Assembly: GCF_964656455.1 (NCBI RefSeq)
Contig: NC_135714.1
Coordinates: 63,079,850-63,143,849, forward strand
Reading direction: 5' to 3'
Source: Halichoerus grypus
Taxonomy: Eukaryota; Chordata; Mammalia; Carnivora; Phocidae
DNA length: 64,000 nucleotides
Shown here: positions 55,441 through 64,000 of the stretch, piece by piece
Position numbering within the stretch: the first letter of the stretch is position 1
How the letters are laid out: each line of letters opens with the position of its first letter
The notes under the pieces: model-generated
Seen by the model: the letters and a program-made list of their open reading frames with translations, nothing else
Database searches by the model: none
What the model was told of the DNA's origin: nothing
Program-made: the position numbers and the translations under genes

Positions 55441-56470
55441 TGGACAAAATATTTCAGGGGTATGGATAGTTTTATTATTTCAGGATTCACATAGCTACTA
55501 ATCTAGAACTCTGGTTGCTGATCTAGTCCTAGAAATCATGTTCTCTGTGACAGTTGTGGAAATTAAGTATAACTTTTAATTATTCTCAAGTGAGGTTAAT
55601 TCAACCAAGGGTCGGAGTTTTATGCACTAACCAATAAAATGTGTCCCTAACAAAATGTGCTTCTGTGGTCCTTCTAAAAACATTATCTGGAATCTAAAAG
55701 TATTTTCACTCTGATAGTCTCCGTTATAAATGTTATTAAGAACCATATTGAACCAAATAAAAGAGTGGATATGTTTACTTTTATTTATTTGATTCCCTCC
55801 TTCCCTTCCTCCCCATCTTTTCTTCTGCTACTCCATGATCTTCCTCCTCCTTCATGATTAAAAAAAAATTAGGCAACATTTGCAAACTGAACAATAGCAC
55901 TTATCCCATAATTACTGAAAACAAGTCTATAATCTTTTTTAAAAATTATGATCAGAGATGTTAAGACAAAAAAGGTCATAATAATTGTGTAATAAAAGCA
56001 TTTCCTTCATGAAGAATAAAAGGCTTTCATGTGAAATAATGCTGGGGTCTAGTCACACAAGTCAAAGGAAATTTAGACAACATTTGAACTCTGTCTCTGA
56101 CATGCCATTATGAACACACATGTATGTGTCTGGTGGTAAACACTATGACTAATAGGTTACTAATAGACCCCAGTCTTAATAAAAACATTTAAAAAATACG
56201 TGTGTGTGTGTGTGTGTAACAGCCTTCAAGTAAAAATTAACGAACTCGAAGTCCAACAAAGTTTATAAGGGAAGATATTGCCATGTGGGTACAGAGAAGG
56301 GGGAGAATATAGTTAAGAGTCAGTAAAGGTAGGTTCTGTCTCACTATTCTAACACAGTTATAACAATAAGACAACCTCAAACTTCTCAGATGAAACATCA
56401 GCAGAGGTCAACTAAGGAAAGAGTAGATGCTGATCAAGGGCAAATCATCCAAGAATGTTCAAACTGACCA
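55441..56470. other. Unique non-coding DNA
   Basis: Contains a CT-rich run at about 55790-55855 and a (GT)9 run at 56200-56217. Nothing else recognised. Confidence 0.4.
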
Positions 56471-56479
56471 ATAATCATA

Positions 56480-56958
56480 TAAAAATAGTGAATTATTCAT
56501 AATAACCCAAAACTGGAACTAACCTGAATGTTCATCAGCTGATGAATATATAAACAAAATGTATTTATAAATATTTTTACAATGAAATATTATTCAGCCA
56601 TAAAAATGAATGATTCATGTTACAACATGGATAGATTTTGAAAACTTTATGCTAAGTGAACAAGTCAGACAAAAGGCCATACATTGCATGATTTCATTTA
56701 TAAGCATAGTCCACAAAAGGTGAATCCTTATAAACGAAATAGATTAATGGTTGCCAGAATCTAGGAAGAGGGGAAATAGTATGTGAGTGCTAACATGTAT
56801 AGGATTTCTTTTTAGGTTAATGAAAATGTTCTAAAATTAGATAACAGTGATGGTTGTATATATTTGCAAATATATTAAAAACCACTGAATTGTACACTTT
56901 AAAAGGTAAATTTTGTAGAATGTAAAGTATATCTCAAAAAAAAAAAAAAAAAAAGAGA
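56480..56958 (+). mobile_element. 5'-truncated L1 3' end, sense, with poly(A)
   Basis: 'AACCCAAAACTGGAACTAAC', 'ATATTATTCAGCCATAAAAA', 'TTTATGCTAAGTGAACAAG', 'ACTGAATTGTACACTTTAAA' and a final A-run of about 20 (56938-56955) match an L1MA/L1MB-type 3' end. Sense orientation, unlike most older L1 pieces here. Confidence 0.9.
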
Positions 56959-58129
56959 AAGGAATGGGATGAATGTAAGCCCTCATTGAGCAGGTAACCC
57001 TTGAGCCAACAATCTGGAGGTGACTATCTTTTAAGCATCTGTTCAAGTACTATAGGCATCAGTCTCTATGGTTTGTGGGTTTGTTTTGTTGCTTTACTTT
57101 TTCCCTTTTAAACAGTCATATTGATGTATTTATGGTAAGATTGGATTACTGAAATAAAACTATTACCAGTGGTAGATTTTGTGATAGTCAGAAATGACTT
57201 GAAAATTTATTTAATCTTCTTTCAGATGCAGTTCTATCATATTTAACTTGATTCTATACACTAACTGTAGGTACTGAGGAGAGATTTGTGGTTTGGACAG
57301 TAGTGGTTTACACCTTGAAGGATATAAAAAGGAATAAAGAGTAGCTGAGAATACATCCAGGAATCATGGAATTACACAGGAGAATCAAGTCAGGGCCCCT
57401 GCATTATAGGTTCCCACATCATCATCATCATCAACAATAACAACAGCAACAACAAAAACAATAACTGCTGTAAGTACATAGTCTAAGCTCTAACAGAATT
57501 AGTGTGGGATGGGCAAAGGCTGTCTTAGTCATCTGGGTCTGATATGAGCACTAGAGCTAGTCAAGAAGTAAGGATTAGAGAAATGGAGAAAACAATTGTT
57601 AATGACCACAGTGTCTATATAGAAAAGTGGAAAATTTGGCATGGAAGAAGGCCAAGAGACTGCTAAAATTGTCTTAAAGCTGACATTTAAGTGCCCCCAT
57701 GCAAAGGAACAAGTTGAACTGGGTTCCTACTGAATTGTTGATTTTATTGACAAAACCTCATAAATTTTGACTAAAAAAAATCTATGACTACTTGATACCT
57801 AAGATAACCCTTGCTCTCTCAGCTTTCAGGAACCATCTGAAAAACTGTCTTAAACTCCAAGGAGGAAATATTCTCCAATGCTTACTTTATATAGGACCTA
57901 GTAGGATAATTGAAAAGGAAGGACCTCCCATTGAATAGAAGCAGAAGTCACAGAGAACAGTGGATTGAAGAGACCCTCTGTTTGCACAGGATTGGAGCCT
58001 AGTCCAGAAATATTTCCTAGTTTAAGGGAGGGGACATACAAAATCTCTAGATCTTCTGATCATCTGAATGGCCATATTTATTTGATGACCAGAGGGCAGA
58101 ACATGAGTAGTTATTTTGCTTTTCACTAA
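56959..58129. other. Unique non-coding DNA
   Basis: A CAT/AAC-rich simple tract lies at 57417-57465. No family or exon recognised. Confidence 0.4.
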
Positions 58130-58300
58130 ATATTCCCTCCTCTTTTACTTTTGGGCACGTAAAATTATACTTCCTGTCCACTTTAGATAGGCAGAGTCAT
58201 CCAGTTTTCTTTGGCTAATAAAATGAGAGTAGAAGTGATATATGTAACTTCCAGGTGGAAATTTTATAAACCAGTATGTGATTTTTATCAATATGCCAGT
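58130..58300 (+). mobile_element. Probable MaLR-like LTR fragment
   Basis: 'AGGCAGAGTCATCCAG', 'GGCTAATAAAATGAGAGTAG' and 'GTGATATATGTAACTTCCAG' recall the left half of the same LTR type as at 54.5 kb. An imperfect 26-bp tandem ('CCAGTATGTGATTTTT' / 'CCAGTGTGTGATTTTT') lies at its right end (58271 and 58297). Confidence 0.4.
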
Positions 58301-58304
58301 GTGT

Positions 58305-58335
58305 GATTTTTTAAATATAGAACTTCAGTGTCCAT
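58305..58335 (+). repeat. 31-bp echo of the 4086-4116 repeat
   Basis: 'GATTTTTTAAATATAG' followed by 'AACTTCAGTGTCCAT' matches 4086-4116 with two mismatches. It ends at the same point where copy B begins at 4 kb. Confidence 0.65.
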
Positions 58336-58464
58336 AATTTTAGTAACTGCCTATTGTGACTTCTGGATTAATTTTCTAAAATATGTAGGTAATGTTTCCA
58401 ACATAATTAATTCACCATTTATTGACAAGAGCTATTTGTTTGGCTTTTTCCTAGAAACAATTTG

Positions 58465-58770
58465 CTATGGTCTGAAGATGTCCCCTTAAAATGAATATAC
58501 TAAAATTCTAACTCCCAAGGTGATGGTATAAGGAGGTGGGGCCTTTGGGAGGTGATTAGGTCATGAGGATAGAGCAGTCATGAATGGGATAGAGCATCCT
58601 TACATGTAAGAGATCTAAGAGAGCTCCCTTGCCACTTCTGCCATGTAAGGATATAATGAGAAGTCTACAGCCCAGAAGAGGGCCCTCCCTCGACCATGCT
58701 AACGTGCAGATTTCAGGACTTCCAGCCTCCAGAACTGTGAGAAATAAATTTCTGTACCAAAATCTGTGTT
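58465..58770 (+). mobile_element. MaLR-type LTR (MST/MLT1-like)
   Basis: 'TTGCTATGGTCTGAAGATGT', 'GGTGATGGTATAAGGAGGTG', 'GGGCCTTTGGGAGGTGATTA', 'GTCATGAATGGGATAGAGC', 'AAGAGAGCTCCCTTGCC' and 'CCTCCAGAACTGTGAGAAAT' are the hallmark order of a primate/carnivore-shared MaLR solo LTR. AATAAA at 58743 is the LTR polyadenylation signal. No internal region follows. Confidence 0.88.
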
Positions 58771-58950
58771 AGTTTTCTTCAGAGACATGGAACTAGTAGG
58801 ATATACCTGTGGATACATAGAAGAGGAGATTTATTATAGGAATTGACTCATGTGGTTATGGAGGCTCAGGAGTCCCATGATCTGCTATGTACACTGGAGA
58901 ACCAGAAAAGCCAGTGGTATTATTCAGTCTGTCTGAAGGACTCACCTAAT
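58771..58950 (+). mobile_element. Common mammalian repeat, family uncertain
   Basis: 'GAGATTTATTATAGGAATTG', 'ACTCATGTGGTTATGGAGGC' and 'AGTCCCATGATCTGCTATG' belong to a frequent interspersed repeat I know by sequence but cannot name safely. It abuts the LTR. Confidence 0.55.
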
Positions 58951-58954
58951 AAAA

Positions 58955-59790
58955 GTAAAAACTATAAGATTTATTAAAATAGTAAAATTTATCTGAGTTA
59001 TTTACAAAAGATACAACCAGGAGAAAAAATACTGAATGAAGAGGTAGAAAAATTATACTATGCAAAAGAAAGTTAGGCAATATTATATCAAACAATAATT
59101 TAAGGTAAAAGTTTTAGTATGAATTAAGAAAAATGCAACATAAGGATGAAAAGAAAATCCATGATGAAAAAATAATTGGGAATTTGCATGTCTCCAAGTA
59201 CCTAAGAGGTAAACTCAAAATATGCAAAGCAACAACTGATAGAATAAAAATTTGACATGAAAGGATCAACAATCACAGTGGGAGATTTCCACAAACTTGT
59301 TTTGGAATTTGATAGATTGGGAAAAAAAGTGAGAAAGAATACAGAAGATATAAGCAACAATAACAAAAAACCTGCACCAAATACGGAATATACATTGGTT
59401 TCAAGCCTACATGGAATATTTACTAAAGAAGAAAATGACTATTTAAGAGATTGTAAGGAACTCTCACTCCCAAGTAACCAATAGGTTAATGAAAAAAATC
59501 CAGTGCATCTAATGAGAATGAAAATACCATGAATCAAATTTGTGATTTGAAGCTAAATAAAGTACTTGTAAATTTATAGCTTTATGTACATTTCTTAAAA
59601 TCCAAGAAAGACTGAAAATAAATAAGGTCAGGTTTCAAGCCAGGAAGCAAAGCAGGGGAAAATGGAATAATCTTCAAGAAAGTTGAAGGGACTAAATTAT
59701 AAACAAAATGGCAGAAATTAATTAAATAGAAACCAAGGAAATGAACTAGCTTTATGTGTCAAATAGCTCTTTAAAAAACTGCAAACCTCA
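58955..59790 (+). pseudogene. Ancient L1 ORF2 endonuclease remnant, sense
   Basis: The 75-codon frame at 59257-59484 reads 'STITVGDFHKLV', 'NTEYTLVSSLHGIFTKEE', which aligns with the L1 endonuclease 'VGDFN' and 'SSAHGTF' blocks. Flanks continue the homology out of frame ('AATTAATTAAATAGAAACC' near 59714 fits the linker). The conserved Asn of GDFN is His here. This is one of few sense-oriented L1 remnants. Confidence 0.7.
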
Positions 59791-60464
59791 GTGTTGAATG
59801 AGAAACAACTTAGCACAATATGCATGGTCTATTATTTATGTTAATTTAAACATCAAATATAATATACACCATTTATTGTTACATATGTAATATAGTCAGA
59901 AAAAAAGAATGCTAGTACAACATAATGAAGGTAGTGGTCATCAATGAGAGAGAAAGAAAGGAATGAGAATGTGAAGGGAATTAAACAGGCCTTAACTTTA
60001 TCTATATTGCTATATTCCTTCAAGCAAGAATGGAATGATATTAACAATAATTAATTTGGGGCAGTGGGTTTGTCATATTTTCTATGTAAGTTTTATGTAA
60101 ATTTTTATGTAAAAATTTATATTTTGAAATACTGAATATATGTAAAGCATATATTAAAATTTTACATATGTATAAAACAGTGCAAAATAAAAAAAGAAAA
60201 GCAATGCAACCTAAGATCACTCTAGAGATGTTGTAACAGAAGAACTGGGAAGACTTAAATTTATAAGTAATGTTTTGAATGCCAATATTAATGAGAATGG
60301 GAATAAGAAGATATGGGATGTTGTTATTGACTCTGTCTCATACCCCATATCCAACCAACTCATATCTCCAAATCTCATTGATTCTGTTGTATTTTTTTCC
60401 ATTGATTTTATTACCACTTAACAAACTATATATTTTACCTTTTTCCTCCAATAACCCATCTCAT
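59791..60464. other. Unique AT-rich DNA
   Basis: Very AT-rich around 60080-60180, with repeated 'TATGTAA' motifs. Nothing recognised. Confidence 0.4.
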
Positions 60465-60595
60465 TGATTTAGAAAGTCCTCCTTGAGGAAGGGGATTTTT
60501 GTCTGTTTGGTAACTATTGTAATCTCCAGCAATAGAACAATTCAGAAACATGGCAGGTATCAGTAAATATCTGGAGATTGAATGAATTTTCAAAG
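60465..60595 (+). mobile_element. L2 3' end fragment
   Basis: 'CTTGAGGAAGGGGATTTTTG', 'CAATAGAACAATTCAGAAAC' and 'AGTAAATATCTGGAGATTGA' follow the L2 3' end in a decayed form. Confidence 0.55.
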
Positions 60596-60719
60596 TCAAA
60601 TCCTGAATGCTGAAGACTGAGTTGAGAAGGGAGAGGAGAGGGATAGAGAAGATGAATTGATAACTTGAAATTTCAAGCTTGGGTAACCATGGTAGAATAG
60701 TAGACCATCATTGAAATAG

Positions 60720-62480
60720 GGAGCTGACTCTTCTTTACAATACTTTTACTTCTGATGATGTAACTAATATTCTCTCATTGTAGGAAATTCAGGAGAGTGT
60801 AAGAAAAGAAAAAAAAATAATCATCACTCAGAGATGCTCATAGATCTTTGATGTATTGCAGTAAGATTGAGACTATATGTATTCATTTTATGTTTTTGTT
60901 TTTGGCTTAACAATCTACCCTAAATACTTTTTCATACAATTATGTCTGAGGTTCTATTTATAATGACAACATATTTTCCACTTTGTAAAATTTATTTATA
61001 CACTTTTTTAGTAGAAATGTATTGTGTCTATTTTTCCACTCTCCCAACTAATATTACACTGAATATCTCTGTGAATAAATCTTTGTTTCTATATAATTAA
61101 TTTTTTATTCTTAGAAATAAAATTAGTACTGAGAAGATAAAAATATTTCTAAGGTTCTTCAAGTAGGTTGTCAAACTATTTTCCAGAAAAGTTTTATTTC
61201 ACTCTGACAGAATACCTTTTTCATTTCATAGTCTCTATTATTCTTTAAATCTTTACTAACTTGATAGTTATATGAATGATATCTCAATTATATTTGCATT
61301 TTTGATAAAGAAATTAACATTTTTTTCTGATAGTTTTCTGATGAATACATAGTTTTTTTTTTGAGATTTTTAAAAATTTATTTATCTGAGAAAGAGCGAG
61401 CAAGCATGAGCAAGGGGAGGGCCAGAGGGAAAAGCAGACTCCCCTGCTGAGCAGGGAGCCCAATGCGGGGCTCAATCCCGGGACCCTGGGATCATGACCT
61501 GAGCCAAAGGCAGATGCTTAACTGACTGAGCCACCCAGGCACCCTTGAATACAAAGTTTAAAGTGCTCGTCCTGTTCTTTTTTTTGCATTTGTATACCAT
61601 ATTGCATATAGGAAGTTTTTACCCTTTTGTATTTTCCCAGTTTTATGGTTCTCTTGATTTTTAATATGATGTGTTTGCTGGAGAATACTTTCATTTTTAT
61701 GTAGTTGAACCAAGATATGTCTTTCTTTGTTTTCCTCTACTCTGTTACACTTGGAATTTTTTTCCCATGGAGAGTTAAATATTAGCCTATATTTCTTCTA
61801 TATGGATATTTTGATTTTTTTATTAATTAAAATCACCTAAAATTTAATTTTACCTATTACATGAAATGATACCTCACTATGTTTTCCCACCTTGCTTATA
61901 TCTAATTGCAAAACCATTGCTTAACAATTGCTCACTGTTTGTATTGCCACATTTCCCACATGCACAGAATACTTCTCAGCCATTGTTTTATTTCATTGAT
62001 TTATTTGTCCATTCCTTTGTCAGTATCACATTAACTTAATTGTTATTGTGACTTCATGGTTTTACACTTGGTGAGCTTATTAAATCTTCAGTTCCTTTTC
62101 AATAGTTTTTAAGTTTGGTCTTTAACACAATTTTGTCATTTTCTTGAAAAAATACATAAATCCCATTGGCATTTTGACCAAGAATACATTAATTGCATAG
62201 ATCACTTTGAGTAGCATTAACAACTTTGTAGTCTTAGTTTCCTGTTTAAGAAAGTATTAACTATCTTCTATACTTCTCTGTCTTCACATAAGTTCTACAC
62301 GTTTCCTGATAACATTATTCTAATGTTTTTTCTTTCCCTATAATACCACATGCATTTTTACTAATGCAATGTCATAATATAGTTTCTTATTTTTATAAGT
62401 TACTATTCTAAAAATAAAAATAATTTGACTGATGTTAATACATGTCAATTATTAGAATCACTATTGAAAAATATATTATT
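60720..62480 (-). mobile_element. Ancient L1 fragments, antisense
   Basis: The first part (60720-61340: 'TACTTTTTCATACAATTATG', 'AATATCTCTGTGAATAAAT', 'GTTGTCAAACTATTTTCCAG') resembles the reverse of an old L1 3' region. The second (61556-62400: 'ATTTGTCCATTCCTTTGTCA', 'TAATTGCATAGATCACTTTG') resembles reverse ORF2. A CAN-SINE separates them. All frames decayed. Confidence 0.6.
61342..61559 (-). mobile_element. CAN-SINE with target-site duplication
   Basis: The body 61356-61545: T-run, 'AAAATTTATTTATCTGAG', 'AAGCAGACTCCCCTGCTGAG', 'GGGACCCTGGGATCATGACC' and 'CTGAGCCACCCAGGCACCC'. Flanks 'TGAATACATAGTTT' and 'TGAATACAAAGTTT' differ at one base. Confidence 0.96.
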
Positions 62481-62496
62481 TAGAATAGAATTTATT

Positions 62497-62749
62497 TAGA
62501 ATAGCATTTTTAAAAAAACATTTATTTATTTATTTATTTTAGAGAGAGTGTGAGCTAGGGGAGGAGCAGAGTGGGAGGAGAAAAGGGGGAAGGAGATGGA
62601 GGAGGAAAGAATCTCAAGCAGACTCTGCTGAGTGCAGGGCCAGATGTGGGACTCTACCTCATGACCATGAGATCATGACCTGAACCAAAACCAAGAGTTG
62701 GATGCTTAACTGACTGAGCCACCCAAGCACCTCTAGAATAGTATTTTTA
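62497..62749 (-). mobile_element. CAN-SINE, older copy
   Basis: The body 62513-62733: 'TTTATTTATTTATTTATTTT', a GGA-rich linker, 'ATGACCATGAGATCATGACC' and 'CTGAGCCACCCAAGCACC'. Flanks 'TAGAATAGCATTTTTA' and 'TAGAATAGTATTTTTA' differ at one base. The head has no intact CpG, consistent with age. Confidence 0.95.
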
Positions 62750-64000
62750 ACTATTATCAGTCATTTTATATAAAATTAACTCATCCTAAAAATATTCTGG
62801 AGCCCAAAATCTATTGACATTGAGCCCAAAAGCTGGATTTAACATGGTGGGCCCTCATAACTACTTGATGCTTTACCTTTCTCAGTAACTTCTATTTGGC
62901 CCTTTGTCTTCTTCTATTTCCCACTATTCCTGCTCAGAGAAAAGGCTTCAACATATCTTTTTCAGGTGAGGAAATAGCAAGACAAATGACTTTACCCCTA
63001 GCTACAGGAATATTCTTGGAGAGAAACAGGTAAGAATTCTTTTTTTTTCATTTTAGCTCACTGATTAAGCAATGAATCGAGACACCATTGTTTCCTTTAA
63101 AAACATCTTGGTAGACATGAAACTAACACATTGAAACATGAATGCATTGTATCTTCTTTTATCTTCTTGCATCATTCTGATGAATCTTGCATCTTAAATA
63201 TCCTTTATAAAATGATCCATGTTGACACAAGACACATAGTTAGGAAAATAACGATGTGAGACAGTATGAGACCCATGTGCTCACCTTCAATTAAAGCTGT
63301 AGACCATATTTATGTGTGGTATTTTTAATATATAAGCATGGGTATCCAGAATTCTAATCCAACTATAATGCTATCCCCTAGGAAGACCAGGCCTAAAGAA
63401 CTCATCTGTCCTGAATGTAAGGCCCAACAAGTGTGTAGGCATAAAGTAATTTCTATTACAGTTTGTGGAATCACTTTATTTATTTATAATTATATATCAT
63501 TTATGTTGGTTGCCACTTAAAAAAAAATACAGACCTCCACTGGGAAAGAGGAACTGATAGGTTGGAAAAGGAAAGTGGAAAAAACTCTGAAATGTTTTAA
63601 CAGGGTAGATATATTAATCTAGGGAGAAGTTTAAAATAAGAAATAAGGGTTCAAATTTTAATATTTCCCTCTAAGGCTACTCCACACAATTTATTTGGAT
63701 ATCTAACCCTATACTTCATGCTGTAGTCTTAACTTATATAGAAAGTTTTGGTGTATTCAAAGAATGAGGGTTTTATAAGTAATATAAAGAATTGTCAATA
63801 AAATGGTTTTTAAAACTCTGATGGTGATGGTGTGATTGACAGGCGCACAGGCCCTGTCCATGTCTCTTGGAATCCCTCTTATTTGAAGAGCTGTTTCTTC
63901 AGAATTGTCTCATTATCAGAATTGTCTTACAGTAATTCTTGAGGTGTTTGTGTATCTAAAGCTGCGCATATGCTTCCGCTACTAATAAGAAAGTTAAAAT
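62750..64000. other. Unique non-coding DNA
   Basis: No repeat family recognised and no exon. The 60-codon frame at 63338-63520 contains a C-x2-C pair ('CPECKAQ') but nothing else supports a gene. Confidence 0.4.

Noticed and set aside
63338..63520. Small zinc-ribbon-like protein (C-x2-C)
   Set aside because: Only one Cys pair in a clear order, no supporting context, and a 60-codon frame is expected by chance in this AT-rich DNA.

Overview
This is mammalian nuclear DNA with no intact protein-coding gene, rRNA, tRNA or CRISPR array that I can support. The organism is a carnivore. Thirteen tRNA-derived CAN-SINE elements carry the carnivore signature: a 'GCGCCTGGGTGGCTCAG' head on the sense strand, a CT-rich linker and an A-rich AATAAA tail. 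A carnivore-type LINE-1 is also present in full length. SINE variants with the tail segment 'GAGAGGGAACACAAGC' suggest an arctoid caniform such as a bear or seal. That lineage call is my inference from remembered repeat consensus sequences.

Layout. Positions 1-18 kb are mostly unique or anciently decayed sequence, with old L2 and MIR copies, three CAN-SINEs and an unusual cluster of direct and inverted repeats at 2.4-4.2 kb. Positions 18.9-26.1 kb are a graveyard of antisense ancient L1 fragments carrying four CAN-SINEs. Positions 26.1-32.8 kb are mainly unique sequence, plus a 5'-truncated carnivore L1 tail at 29.4-29.9 kb that looks like a 3' transduction. Positions 32.8-36.6 kb hold an antisense L1 3' end, unique DNA and one SINE. 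Positions 36.6-45.3 kb are a second antisense ancient L1 block, with nested insertions including a 449-bp element bounded by short inverted repeats.

The centrepiece, at 46,540-53,604, is a full-length carnivore L1. It has 5'UTR, ORF1, ORF2 endonuclease, reverse transcriptase, Cys-rich region and 3'UTR, and is flanked by perfect 18-bp target-site duplications. It is inactivated by stops, frameshifts, small templated duplications and a CAN-SINE inside ORF2. From 53.6 to 64 kb there is unique AT-rich DNA, a decayed MaLR-type LTR with internal sequence, a second MaLR LTR, a sense ancient L1 endonuclease fragment, antisense L1 pieces and two more SINEs.

The window therefore reads as an intergenic or deep intronic region shaped by retrotransposition. 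None of its open reading frames encodes a working product. Two weak candidates for host exons (1328-1429 on the minus strand, and after 17232 on the plus strand) are listed as hypotheses. The features most likely to be new to a reader are the repeat cluster at 2.4-4.2 kb with an echo at 58.3 kb, the L1 3' transduction, the inverted-repeat-bounded insertion at 41.1 kb, and the small duplications inside the full-length L1. I saw nothing that looks like a new enzymatic or defence system.
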